A DNA stretch of 18,862 nt from assembly GCA_964631745.1 (NCBI GenBank), contig CAZVWV010000074.1, positions 1 through 18,862 on the forward strand, in the 5' to 3' direction. Made by a program: the position numbers and the translations under genes. Source of the stretch: CAZVWV01 sp964631745 (GTDB lineage Bacteria; Bdellovibrionota_C; UBA2361; JBGSMV01). Of this stretch, positions 8,921 through 16,969 are shown one piece after another; positions within the stretch are counted from its first letter, which is position 1, and every line of letters starts with the position of its first letter. The notes under the pieces were generated by a model that saw only the letters and a program-made list of their open reading frames with translations, was not told the DNA's origin and searched no databases.

Positions 8921-9661
8921 ATGGACGATAGAGAGGAATTTAAGAGAGAGGTGGCGGGCAACGTCGCCGCCCAAGGCGCCGATCCGGAGCTGGCAAAGGT
9001 TTCACTCCAATGGAATCAAGCCATTCAAAAATATAAATACTCACATAGCTTCACCTGGCTGGGCATGCCTATTATCCAGATTCCGAACGACATCGTAGCG
9101 ATGCAGGAATTGATTTGGAACACCAAACCCGACCTGGTGATCGAAACCGGAGTAGCCCGAGGCGGATCGGTTATTTTTTACGCTTCCATCCTTGAACTGT
9201 TGCAGTCAAACGGACATGTGCTAGGCGTGGATATTGACGTTCGTCCCCATAATCGAGAGGCGATAGAAAATCATCCACTCAGCAAAAGGGTTACACTGAT
9301 CCAGGGATCCAGCATTGCCCCTGAGACGGTTTCGCAGGTAATGGGGCATGCTCAAAAGGCAAAACGCATCATGGTCTCCCTCGATTCGAACCACTCCCAC
9401 GCGCATGTGCTGAAGGAGCTCGAACTGTATTCGCCGCTAGTTAGCATAGGATGCTATTGCGTGGTTGCGGACACGGGTGTGGAATTTCTTCCCGACGATT
9501 CCCGATCGACTGCCGACCGGCCTTGGGGCAAAGGAAATAATCCCTACACAGCAGTGCAGGCCTTCCTTGCAAAAAACAATCAATTTGAGATTGATAGTTC
9601 CATCGATAACAAGCTTCTCATTAGTGCTTCAAAGAGCGGATATTTGAGACGTTGCAGGTAA
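8921..9661 (+). CDS. CmcI-like (cephalosporin hydroxylase family) protein, probable SAM-dependent tailoring enzyme
   Basis: The product is 246 residues from an ATG with a weak AGG-type ribosome site. Its Rossmann-type core shows VIETGVARGGS (73-83, cofactor loop), GVDID (102-106) and LDSNHSHAHVLKELELYSPLV (154-174), whose Asp and His residues match the metal-site region of the CmcI family, with VVADTGVEF following. Length and motif order fit the family well. Family members act as O-methyltransferases or hydroxylase partners on antibiotics, rhamnose and other glycans. The substrate is not readable here. It is transcribed alone, converging on the GT4 gene across a structured 141-bp gap, and the neighbouring glycosyltransferases favour a sugar-tailoring role. 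Confidence 0.88.
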   Translation: MDDREEFKREVAGNVAAQGADPELAKVSLQWNQAIQKYKYSHSFTWLGMPIIQIPNDIVAMQELIWNTKPDLVIETGVARGGSVIFYASILELLQSNGHVLGVDIDVRPHNREAIENHPLSKRVTLIQGSSIAPETVSQVMGHAQKAKRIMVSLDSNHSHAHVLKELELYSPLVSIGCYCVVADTGVEFLPDDSRSTADRPWGKGNNPYTAVQAFLAKNNQFEIDSSIDNKLLISASKSGYLRRCR

Positions 9662-9673
9662 AATTAGCTAGCG

Positions 9674-9800
9674 CGTGTTATGAACTTAACTCCGTAGCGA
9701 GAGGTCCAAGACGCGTTATAATGCGAGTCACTCGCGACTAGCCCGATGAAGCCGCATACTACGTATCGGGACTCGCAGCCGGAGAAAAGTTCGTAACACG
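9674..9800. other. 127-bp nested inverted repeat filling a convergent intergenic gap
   Basis: The outer arms at 9674-9694 and 9780-9800 pair at 18 of 21 positions, with the outermost 14 bp having one mismatch. Inside lie GCGAGT/ACTCGC (9732-9744) and CCCGAT/ATCGGG (near 9742-9770) hairpins. It occupies almost the whole space between the stop of the CmcI-like gene (9661) and the stop of the GT4 gene (9803). It could be a two-way transcription-end structure, a structured RNA or a small non-autonomous mobile element. No T-tract flanks it. Confidence 0.6.
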
Positions 9801-9802
9801 AC

Positions 9803-11152
9803 TTAAGTTCCGATCTGCTCTAAGGCCCGCACCAGATAGGCCAAGTCGGGGTCTTCCGGGAAGAAGTGCGCATACTGCTTCGCGCTCCCGTTGGAGTTCC
9901 CAAAAAACACAGGCGGTAATGATTGGATCTTACTTCGTAAATCTTTATCGTGTGAGCGAGACTGCAGTAGCGCACGCAGTGTCTTACCCACATCACTCTC
10001 TCCCAAAGCGCTAAAGAAGAGTTCCGTAGCCTTGCCCTCCCCTTCTTCGAATGACGCGCGGCAGGTCCAGTCATGGAGTCGCTTTTTACCGGCTAAAGCT
10101 TCCCTATAGATATTTAGCCAGGCCGAGCTTGTAACCCCAATATGAAATTTCTCCGCCGCCCTTCTTCGGCCGGCCGCTCCCATCGAGCGTCTTTTTTCCT
10201 TATTAGAATATAGATACTCAACGGCTGCTTTATACTCCTCCGGAGAAGATACGATAAAGCCGGTTACTTTATCCTCTACAATAAAACGTTCGACACCGTT
10301 ATCGAGCACTACAGGCGGTATACCGGCGGCTTGGGCTTCAATTAGAACCACCTCACTCGCGCCGTAATGCCCGCTTATCAACGGGTAACCGAAGACATCC
10401 GACTGCGATAAAACATCCGGCACATCTTTAACGCTACCTCTAATATCAAAGCGCTCTTGCAACTTTCTGCGCTGTACCTCTTCACGCAAGAGCTGCTCAG
10501 CCGGTCCGCCGCAGACAATGAACTGAACATTAGGCACCGCAATTGAACTACAAAGCTCCACAAAATTCGGATGCATCTTGGAATAATCAACGGTCCCGAT
10601 ATAAGTGACATTGAACTTTTCGTGTATTTTCGGCTCAATGCCGGCGCAATGTCGGTAACCGGGCGAAGCGAAGACTACCCTCAAGTTTGTGTCGCGCCAG
10701 GCCCGATCCATGTTCTTAATCAAAGGCTGCTCGAGACTATATCCGGTCCCGAGCACGAATTTATCCGGATAGCGGCAGACATGCTCCCTGAAAATGTTGG
10801 GAGGATTATACCCGTTAACATGCGCCCAGATAACAAGGCGGCAGGGAACGTTGCCCATGCGTCGTAAAAAATCATACGCCAGAGGATGATTCCACCAATG
10901 TAGATGGACAATATCGGCCCTTTCCAAGAGACTGAAAGCTTTATCAAGGCAATGCCTGGCATCGGCCAGCACAGCTATGCCTCTAGCTCGCGCCCATTCA
11001 ACCGCTGACTCGTTAAGATAGTCCAGACAGACGATCTCAGGAGGCGTGTCTATTAGGTTTCCGAAGTCCTCGCATAAATTCATAAGCACACGTCCAACTC
11101 CACCCCCCATATGCGGCGTTACGTGAATAATACGAGTGTTTTTGAGTTCCAT
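9803..11152 (-). CDS. GT4-family (GT-B fold) glycosyltransferase
   Basis: The product is 449 residues from an ATG with a good ribosome site (AAGGTG, 8 nt upstream). The N terminus has a Gly-rich loop (HMGGGVGRVLMNL, 14-26). The C-terminal donor domain runs ~180-340, with YIGTVDYSKMHPNF, FIVCGGP and GASEVVLIEAQAAGIPPVV. GT4 enzymes transfer a sugar from a nucleotide donor with retention. The position of the first Glu in the usual E-x7-E motif is Gly264, while the second is Glu272. This may alter donor binding, or Glu267 may compensate. An extra ~85-residue tail follows the fold (~363-449). It is the last gene of a minus-strand run after the radical SAM and SDR genes. Acceptor unknown. Confidence 0.88.
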   Translation of the reverse strand: MELKNTRIIHVTPHMGGGVGRVLMNLCEDFGNLIDTPPEIVCLDYLNESAVEWARARGIAVLADARHCLDKAFSLLERADIVHLHWWNHPLAYDFLRRMGNVPCRLVIWAHVNGYNPPNIFREHVCRYPDKFVLGTGYSLEQPLIKNMDRAWRDTNLRVVFASPGYRHCAGIEPKIHEKFNVTYIGTVDYSKMHPNFVELCSSIAVPNVQFIVCGGPAEQLLREEVQRRKLQERFDIRGSVKDVPDVLSQSDVFGYPLISGHYGASEVVLIEAQAAGIPPVVLDNGVERFIVEDKVTGFIVSSPEEYKAAVEYLYSNKEKRRSMGAAGRRRAAEKFHIGVTSSAWLNIYREALAGKKRLHDWTCRASFEEGEGKATELFFSALGESDVGKTLRALLQSRSHDKDLRSKIQSLPPVFFGNSNGSAKQYAHFFPEDPDLAYLVRALEQIGT

Positions 11153-11319
11153 CAGGCAGTCACCTTAGCAATAGATCGAGATCGAACGGGACTTACTCCA
11201 GGTTCTATCACCCCGGTTTGCTTGGGGTCAATCATCGCTCGCGGTGCGACATAGGGGTGATTTGAGCGCTTCGCCTGCCGCTGCGTCAGAGGCTCCTGGA
11301 AGGGGGAAGAATTCCCCAT
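11152..11319 (-). other. Open frame extending past the SDR stop into a TGATG junction with the GT4 gene
   Basis: In the frame one base off from the SDR gene, the sequence stays open from 11319 to a TGA at 11154-11152 that overlaps the GT4 ATG as TGATG. If one base were added in the G-run at 11314-11317, the SDR product would read ...EPMSVWGNSSPFQEPL and continue about 53 residues past that Trp. Family members often end near a W-G-D/N-x-S/T motif, so either the SDR gene lost a base here or this is an unused frame. The GT4 ribosome site lies inside it. Confidence 0.35.
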
Positions 11320-12143
11320 ACACTCATCGGTTCGTACGCCAGATAAGGATAATAGCCTAACTTTAAGGTAAGATGCGCGCCACGCTCTTTGATCTGCTCC
11401 TGCACAAATTCCTTTAACTTAATGGGGCGACCCGAACAGATATTGACGATCTTGCCCGGACTGCCACTAAGCAGTGTGTCTACCATTTGCCGAGCGGCGC
11501 TTTCTACCCGTAGGTAGTCGCGCACCTGCTCGCCGCCCGACATCTTGAATTCTGTATCCCCTCGCGCAATGGCTGCCTCAAGCTGCGGTAGTAATGCGTT
11601 CGGACGTTGGCCGGGGCCATAGAGAAAAAATAGCCTTAACCAATAGAGTTCGAACGTCAGCTCGTTATTTAAGAGCTGTAACATCTTCCGTAAGCTGTCT
11701 TTGGCGAGTCCATAAGCTGTAACCGGTGAAGTTAAAGCGTCGGGTGCATGCCCTCCCTCCAGTAATCCGAATTCATAACAAGTGCCGGCTACCCCAAGAT
11801 GGCTGACACCGCGCTTCAACATGGTTCTTAAAAAAGAGAAGTGCGCAAGGAGTTCACTCTGCATGTGCGCAAGATTGTGGTAGTCCGGCAAATGCCCCCA
11901 GGCAAGATGCAAGAGATGCGTTATGGGGCCTATACGGTCGAGTTCGTCTTCAACTGGTTTGGTTACGTCTATCTCTACCGCCCGAGCGCCAAAACGATCG
12001 GCCAGCTCCTGGCTGCGCGCAAGCTCGCGGGTAGCCACTATCAAGGAAACATCCTTTCTAGCACTCAATACATGGCAGGCATGTTGTCCGATGAATCCGC
12101 TGGCACCTGTGACAAGAACGTGTTTCACGAGCGGCCACGTCAA
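11286..12143 (-). CDS. Extended SDR: NAD(P)-dependent sugar epimerase/dehydratase or ketoreductase
   Basis: The product is 285 residues from a TTG whose TTGA overlaps the radical SAM stop by 4 bp. A GTG at 12128 would start closer to the usual N terminus (KHVLVTGASGFIGQH). The sequence shows the NAD(P) loop GASGFIG (14-20), Thr121, and the catalytic pair Tyr144-x-x-x-Lys148 (YGLAK). FFLYGPGQRPNALLP and RDYLRV are typical of nucleotide-sugar SDRs. Such enzymes epimerise, dehydrate or reduce NDP-sugars. Together with the downstream GT4 and the nearby zinc-finger methyltransferase, a 4-keto reduction in a modified deoxysugar pathway is plausible but unproven. The C terminus (WGILPPSRSL) looks altered, possibly by a one-base loss. 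Confidence 0.87.
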   Translation of the reverse strand: MTWPLVKHVLVTGASGFIGQHACHVLSARKDVSLIVATRELARSQELADRFGARAVEIDVTKPVEDELDRIGPITHLLHLAWGHLPDYHNLAHMQSELLAHFSFLRTMLKRGVSHLGVAGTCYEFGLLEGGHAPDALTSPVTAYGLAKDSLRKMLQLLNNELTFELYWLRLFFLYGPGQRPNALLPQLEAAIARGDTEFKMSGGEQVRDYLRVESAARQMVDTLLSGSPGKIVNICSGRPIKLKEFVQEQIKERGAHLTLKLGYYPYLAYEPMSVWGILPPSRSL

Positions 12144-13219
12144 GTCAGAACTTTAAGGACAGACGCTTTGGGCGCACTGCCTATATCTCCGGTGCCAACT
12201 CTTGTTTTGTGCGCTTTATTAATGCGCTCCAAGAACTCGGGAGCAAACTTATCGATATCATCAGGCATACCATGCGCTATCTGACCGCAGTTATTGCAGG
12301 GGGAAATTTGCTTGCGCTTTAGCTCCAGATGTTGCCGGCGTAATTCGTACATTTCGTTACCGTTCCAGATATCAACTATATTTTGCGTTTTGGCGTCGCC
12401 GATAACAAGTTTTCGGGCCCAGTCTATAAAACATGCGCTTACCGTACCGTCTGAGTTGATCGCCATTGAATAAAAGAGATATGGGCAGACCTGCACTTCA
12501 CGGATTTCCTGGCCGTAAATGCCCTTGGTGATCTCCACGTTCATATAGTCTTTAATCTCGTATTCGGGCCAACAATAGGAGACGTTCTCCACGAATACTC
12601 GGTCGGCATAGTCACCAAAGGTTTTTAGGAATCTGCCCCGCTCTTCTTCGGTAAGAATGTCCCCCACTATTTTCACTACGATCATGGTATTCTTGCGGTT
12701 CTCGTAGAGATGACGAATATTGGCCTCGAGCTCCTCCATGTTCATCTTGTAGCCGGTAAAGTCAACGTACGTTTCGCTCGACATGCCGTTGATGGAAACG
12801 TTGATCCGATCAATACCTGAATCGATCAGATCCAAGTTCTTCTCGGGACTCAACAAAGAGGCGTTGGTTGTGGTATCGATTTTATGCGCCACGCTTTTAC
12901 TCTTGGCATATCGAACCATGTCCGTAAATCTACGGTTTAACAAAGGTTCCCCTTCTTTGTACAGGCGTAGGACTTTAATGGGATGTTCAAAACTCTGCAT
13001 GTCGTCGATTATTTTGCAGAAGACCTCATAGTTCATCCCGATCTGCTTACGACCCACAGACTTGATAAGTTCGCGGTCTCCAGTCGGACAAAACTTGCAT
13101 TTGAAATTGCAGGCGCTGGAGGGATCAAGGAATACCAGAAAGGGAACGGAGAGCGGGATTACCGTTTCAAGAGGAGTACGACCTTCTAGTTCAATACGGG
13201 GCTTTAGCTTTGCTTTCAT
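12140..13219 (-). CDS. Radical SAM protein with SPASM-type C-terminal cluster domain
   Basis: The product is 359 residues from an ATG preceded by AGGAGA at good spacing. The radical SAM cluster motif C37-x3-C41-x2-C44 sits in PSSACNFKCKFCPTG. The region ~80-240 fits the partial barrel (KEGEPLLN, TTNASLL, RINVSING). The C terminus has CPYLFYSMAINSDGTVSACFIDW (C245, C263) followed by the GDA...DIWNG pattern and C308-x2-C311, as in SPASM proteins that bind an auxiliary Fe-S cluster. SPASM enzymes modify peptides, sugars or aminoglycosides. No precursor peptide is visible nearby, and the setting is glycosyltransferases and an SDR, so sugar or glycan chemistry is favoured. It opens the minus-strand operon with the SDR. 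Confidence 0.9.
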   Translation of the reverse strand: MKAKLKPRIELEGRTPLETVIPLSVPFLVFLDPSSACNFKCKFCPTGDRELIKSVGRKQIGMNYEVFCKIIDDMQSFEHPIKVLRLYKEGEPLLNRRFTDMVRYAKSKSVAHKIDTTTNASLLSPEKNLDLIDSGIDRINVSINGMSSETYVDFTGYKMNMEELEANIRHLYENRKNTMIVVKIVGDILTEEERGRFLKTFGDYADRVFVENVSYCWPEYEIKDYMNVEITKGIYGQEIREVQVCPYLFYSMAINSDGTVSACFIDWARKLVIGDAKTQNIVDIWNGNEMYELRRQHLELKRKQISPCNNCGQIAHGMPDDIDKFAPEFLERINKAHKTRVGTGDIGSAPKASVLKVLT

Positions 13220-13251
13220 TCACGTCTCCTATCTGGCGATTCTTGCTAGAG

Positions 13252-13299
13252 TGACGATAAAAAGCCTTCTCAATTAAGAGCTGCTTTATAGTATCGTCA
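13252..13299 (-). promoter_or_regulatory. 48-nt imperfect hairpin in the leader of the radical SAM operon
   Basis: TGACGATA (13252-13259) pairs perfectly with TATCGTCA (13292-13299). Inside, AAAGC pairs with GCTTT and CTC with GAG around an AATTAA loop. It lies 33-80 bases upstream of the radical SAM start, in the 255-bp divergent gap (13220-13474) that must hold promoters for both this operon and the GT2 gene. It could be a leader RNA structure or a bipartite operator. I see no consensus promoter boxes in the gap good enough to call. Confidence 0.4.
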
Positions 13300-13474
13300 T
13301 CAAATACTTGACCTTAAATATATTGCCACTGCAATACGGATTTAGTGAGGCCGATCCGGCGGGGAGCCATCAAAATTCCGGAGAAGCTCTAGCTTTTATA
13401 GATGAATCCCCAGGGTGCTAAGTTTCATCTTTTCAATAAGCGGAGATCTTTCAAGTGTTTAGGAGATTGACACT

Positions 13475-14506
13475 ATGACCCTGGCAACTATTATTATCCC
13501 CACCCGCAACCGGGTAAATTTCTTACGGCGTGTACTGGCTTACCTCGAAAAGGCCAATACAGAAGCCCTGCCCATAGTGGTGTCCGACTCCAGCGACCAA
13601 ACTTATCACGAAGAGCTGTTTGCTCTGATTAATGATTATTCCAAAAAATTGCCGCTTAATTTCATCCACTTTCCCCCGGAACTGGATTTTGGCCGTAAGA
13701 TCTCCTGCTCCTTGAAATGGGTTAATACTCCATGTGCTGTCATAAACGCCGATGATGACTTCCTAGTTCCGGCAACGGTTAGGGCTTGCGCCGAATTTCT
13801 TTGCAACAACCCTGATTACGCCTTGGCACACGGTCACTCCATGTTATGCAGTCTTGCAATGAGGACCGATTCGGCAGAGCGTAAAATTACAAACTTAGTC
13901 GAGTACGCGCAGGTCTCGCGTGAGGAACCCGATGCACTCGAGCGCTTGCAGGCCCATGCGCGCTGCTATTGCACTACTTTCTACTCCACCTACCGGCTTG
14001 ACCTGCTAAAAAGGCTCTGGCCCGCTGACTATGCAGGGGATAAGGAATTTTCCGAGATTTTGCCTTCATTCTTGGCGCATTGCTTAGGCAAAGCAAAGAA
14101 ACTCGATCACTTTTACATGCTGCGGCAAGTACACGGAGCTTCGGATGCAAAGACACTCTGCGATCCGTTACACTGGATCTCTTCGCCCGAATTTTCGGCC
14201 CAATTCCTGCGTATGAAGAGACTGTTAGCTGAGAGCTTACCAGAACTTCACGGTAAGACCCTGGCAGACCGAGAAGAGGCAGTGCACCGAGCAATCTACC
14301 TCTACTTCGCTGAATACCTGGCTTGGGGCGGAGGGGCTGAGTTGAGCGCGGCAGCCTTAACCGGCCAACGAACTTACAAAGGACCGGGGAGTTTACGCGA
14401 CTCAAGGCTCGAAGCTCAAAGCCTGCTCACTGGAACCAGCCCCTTCTCCAAAGAGGTAAAGTTTATTCTGGATTACCTGTGCAACGGTAGTTTCAAAACA
14501 GCATAA
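13475..14506 (+). CDS. GT2-type (GT-A fold) glycosyltransferase
   Basis: The product is 343 residues from an ATG with AGGAG upstream at 9-nt spacing. The N-terminal GT-A domain (1-~115) shows ATIIIPTRNRVNFLRRVL and the metal/nucleotide-binding acidic motif NADDDFLVP (Asp93-95). It continues with a longer C-terminal half (~120-343) containing a Cys-rich HARCYCTTFYSTYR stretch, as in TIGR-type glycosyltransferase-domain proteins of surface-glycan loci. No membrane segment is seen, so it is probably cytoplasmic. It is transcribed alone, divergent from the radical SAM operon and converging on the methyltransferase pair with only a 29-base gap. Donor and acceptor are unknown. Confidence 0.85.
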   Translation: MTLATIIIPTRNRVNFLRRVLAYLEKANTEALPIVVSDSSDQTYHEELFALINDYSKKLPLNFIHFPPELDFGRKISCSLKWVNTPCAVINADDDFLVPATVRACAEFLCNNPDYALAHGHSMLCSLAMRTDSAERKITNLVEYAQVSREEPDALERLQAHARCYCTTFYSTYRLDLLKRLWPADYAGDKEFSEILPSFLAHCLGKAKKLDHFYMLRQVHGASDAKTLCDPLHWISSPEFSAQFLRMKRLLAESLPELHGKTLADREEAVHRAIYLYFAEYLAWGGGAELSAAALTGQRTYKGPGSLRDSRLEAQSLLTGTSPFSKEVKFILDYLCNGSFKTA

Positions 14507-14535
14507 AATACGCGCTGGGCCTTGCGGACGGCGGC

Positions 14536-15750
14536 TTACCCCGGCTCTGAATAATTACCCATATCGAGCACGATTACTTTGCCGCTAAATCCGATCTCTT
14601 CAAGGGAACGTGTCATCTCGGGCGCATGCGAAAGCGCAGCGATCACCACCGTGTCGCCCTTCTTCAGCTTCTTTAAAATATCAGGACCTTGAATGGCCAC
14701 TCCCCTTATAGTGCTTCCCGATTGAGAATAACTCCGGTCTATAAATCCGACTACATTGCAGTCCTTAAGCGGACTCATGCCAAGCGCAATCTGGGCATGG
14801 GCACCCAAGCCCCAAACATAGGTTGGTGATTGCTCGCGTGCCAGCAGCGCGAGTTCGCCATTGGGATCAAGTTTCTTCTCCCTAACCCAGAGCGCGAATC
14901 GCTCTGGAAGAGCCGTATCCCGAACAAAGGAGCTACCAACCCCCTTCCGGCAGACAAGCCAGGCGCAGGGGATGGGAACATCGAACTCGTAACGAACGCG
15001 CGTGCCGGAGTTTAGCACCTCAAATTGAAAGGAGGTCATAAGATTTCTCAAAGAGAGCGGCGAAAAGTGGGTAAGATGTAACAGGAAAAGCATCTTTAGC
15101 GGGTAGCCGTTGGTGTACTTTTCAAAAAGGGAGGTATCCGGAACCTCGACGTATAAATACCCGTCGTCTGATAAGCTGTTTCTGATTGAGGTTAAGGCCT
15201 CGTCCAGGTTTGGAATATGTTCCAGGACGTGCGAGAGCACCAGTATTCGGGCCGTCTTTAACTCCGCTGGGAGGGTGTTGAATGAGGACTGGCGACAAGG
15301 AATTCCATGGAGTTCTTCAATCAATCTGCAGCAGCTCGCTGAAACGTCCAACCCGAGTAGACGAGAAGATCCGAGCTCTCGAAGCGTGGTAAGCAGATGT
15401 CCGGCTCCGCACCCCAGATCAACTACTAGATCGTCCGAAGCGCGCATGAAAGTCTTCAGATCCGAGGCGATATTTCTTAAATACTCCTTATCTCGACTTG
15501 GAAGAGGCTTGCTCAGATATTCGCGGCTGTAACTGCTCGACTCATAGTATTCGTTGTAGTCCTTAACCCCAGAACTGGTTTGGGACCGCACTAGGCCGCA
15601 AGATGCGCAGGCTATCAAACGCATCTTTCCATCGATGGCACTGCCGTCAATTACCTGAAAAAAAGCTTCCCCTAATGCACGACCCTCACTACACCGGCAG
15701 ATTGGGCAGGTGAAGCTGGTTAAGTTCTGGCAGGTTTCATCCAAGCTCAT
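14536..15750 (-). CDS. Class I SAM methyltransferase with N-terminal zinc finger and C-terminal Rossmann-like domain (sugar C-methyltransferase-like)
   Basis: The product is 404 residues from an ATG without a strong ribosome site. Two Cys pairs (C15/C18 in CPIC and C48/C51 in CASC) form a probable zinc site. The methyltransferase core has VVDLGCGAG (109-117), GLDVS (133-137) and LSHVLEHI (172-179). The C-terminal domain (~310-400) starts with YVWGLGAHAQIALG and contains VVGFIDRS. This three-part layout is that of NDP-sugar C-methyltransferases such as TylC3/NovU-like enzymes, although the match outside the motifs is loose. It lies 25 bases after the FkbM gene, so the two are probably co-transcribed. 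An alternative is an O- or N-methyltransferase of a different substrate. Confidence 0.85.
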   Translation of the reverse strand: MSLDETCQNLTSFTCPICRCSEGRALGEAFFQVIDGSAIDGKMRLIACASCGLVRSQTSSGVKDYNEYYESSSYSREYLSKPLPSRDKEYLRNIASDLKTFMRASDDLVVDLGCGAGHLLTTLRELGSSRLLGLDVSASCCRLIEELHGIPCRQSSFNTLPAELKTARILVLSHVLEHIPNLDEALTSIRNSLSDDGYLYVEVPDTSLFEKYTNGYPLKMLFLLHLTHFSPLSLRNLMTSFQFEVLNSGTRVRYEFDVPIPCAWLVCRKGVGSSFVRDTALPERFALWVREKKLDPNGELALLAREQSPTYVWGLGAHAQIALGMSPLKDCNVVGFIDRSYSQSGSTIRGVAIQGPDILKKLKKGDTVVIAALSHAPEMTRSLEEIGFSGKVIVLDMGNYSEPG

Positions 15751-15775
15751 ATAGCCACGCTCTAAAACTTAATTT

Positions 15776-16969
15776 TCAAAGGGTTGCATAGCAGACGGTT
15801 TCCCAAAGCTGATTGTAGCAATGATGCCTTAAAGCCAGCCTGTATTCTGGAACCAATGTCTTAATCAGCTGAGGGATCGCCAGGATGTGGCTGGTCTCAT
15901 GGTAAACGCAGATCGCCAATTTTGGTCGGTTAGATCTGATCACCTCCTTAGCACCGTTTAAAGCATCGACTTCGTATCCTTCAATATCCATTTTAATGAA
16001 GGAAGGTTTCATCCCGGACAGCGCTGTATCCAAGGTAGTAACCTGGATCTCACTTCGAGAGCTGTCTTCAGGACGGCAGTTGAAGAAGGCCGCCGGATTA
16101 TCGAGCCGGTTGGAGTTTCCCACTGCCGCTTGGATGCGTTCAAATTTCGGCAAAGATAAGACCGTCTCCAGTTGCGCAAGCCTGGCGGCATTTACAGGAT
16201 CCGGTTCAAAGGACGTGACTCGAGGGGCGGGTAGCCCCAGCTCGACCGTCCTAAAGTATAAGTCGAAGATGGCATCACCATCACAGGCCCCACAGTCCAC
16301 AAAATGTTCCTGACCGGACAAACTTATAAGCTCCGGAACAAAATATTGCATGTTGCAGGTAACTTTATGCAGAAACGGGCTGCCGCCCAAATAGAAGCTC
16401 ACATCCTGAAAAATTCTGGCCTTAAGCACCGCCATCAAGGTCTGACGCGAAAATTCGTCCCGCCATCCTGCTTGCAGTGCCTCGAGCTCAGCTATTGAGT
16501 TAAGCAGCGAATGGGATGGAATTAGTCCCAGCTCCCCCGAACGTTCAGCAAAGGCGTAACAGATGTTGGCTTCATTCAATTGACGCTGAATAGCGCCCGT
16601 ATTGCTGACAGCTATGACCAGTATGCTTTTGGCAGCAAGATCGTGCAAATCCCCGGGCGAATGGATCGGAACACCTTTTTCAGTCTTCCCCCACTTCTTC
16701 GGATCATTATCAATAAATGCTACAACTTTTGCGCCAAGCCCAATCAGGTTTTCCCTAACCGACTGCCCATACATACCCGCTCCGAAAATTGTAATTTGCC
16801 GGTTACCTTCCGGCACACTAAAATTCCAAGCGCTACAGCTTTTCGCCCAAGGGTGCCGCTCAACACGCCGACGGGCGATATCGGCAAGTTCGCTCGGCGA
16901 CTCAGCCAACAGCAAACGATTTAGGTCGCGCGAATCCCAACAAAACCAGTTGTTCAAGCATCCTCTCAA
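15776..16969 (-). CDS. FkbM-family methyltransferase with an N-terminal Rossmann-like domain
   Basis: The product is 397 residues. The start is a TTG directly after an in-frame TAA, with GGTGA 4-5 nt upstream. Residues ~55-125 form a nucleotide-binding-like domain (ITIFGAGMYGQSVRENL, VVAFIDNDPKKWG). Residues ~200-397 are the FkbM methyltransferase: FVDCGACDGD (223-232), SFEPDP (253-258), FIKMDIEGYEVDALNGA (324-340), and LRHH near the end (380-383). FkbM enzymes O-methylate sugars or polyketides. The pairing of an NAD-like sensor domain with FkbM is seen in surface-polysaccharide loci. It precedes the zinc-finger methyltransferase in the same operon. Substrate not determinable. Confidence 0.88.
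   Translation of the reverse strand: MRGCLNNWFCWDSRDLNRLLLAESPSELADIARRRVERHPWAKSCSAWNFSVPEGNRQITIFGAGMYGQSVRENLIGLGAKVVAFIDNDPKKWGKTEKGVPIHSPGDLHDLAAKSILVIAVSNTGAIQRQLNEANICYAFAERSGELGLIPSHSLLNSIAELEALQAGWRDEFSRQTLMAVLKARIFQDVSFYLGGSPFLHKVTCNMQYFVPELISLSGQEHFVDCGACDGDAIFDLYFRTVELGLPAPRVTSFEPDPVNAARLAQLETVLSLPKFERIQAAVGNSNRLDNPAAFFNCRPEDSSRSEIQVTTLDTALSGMKPSFIKMDIEGYEVDALNGAKEVIRSNRPKLAICVYHETSHILAIPQLIKTLVPEYRLALRHHCYNQLWETVCYATL

Noticed and set aside
9674..9800. Group II intron domain V/VI or retron RNA
   Set aside because: The hairpins do not match the conserved domain V sequence, and no reverse transcriptase is in the window.
12140..13219. Radical SAM protein as RiPP maturase with a nearby precursor peptide
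   Set aside because: No short ORF with a leader-like sequence and good start signals was found next to it; the 28-residue ORF at 17249 is 4 kb away and shares its end with a gene fragment.
13974..14405. Minus-strand 143-codon frame inside the GT2 gene
   Set aside because: Antisense shadow of a gene with clear family motifs; composition is basic and low in conserved features.
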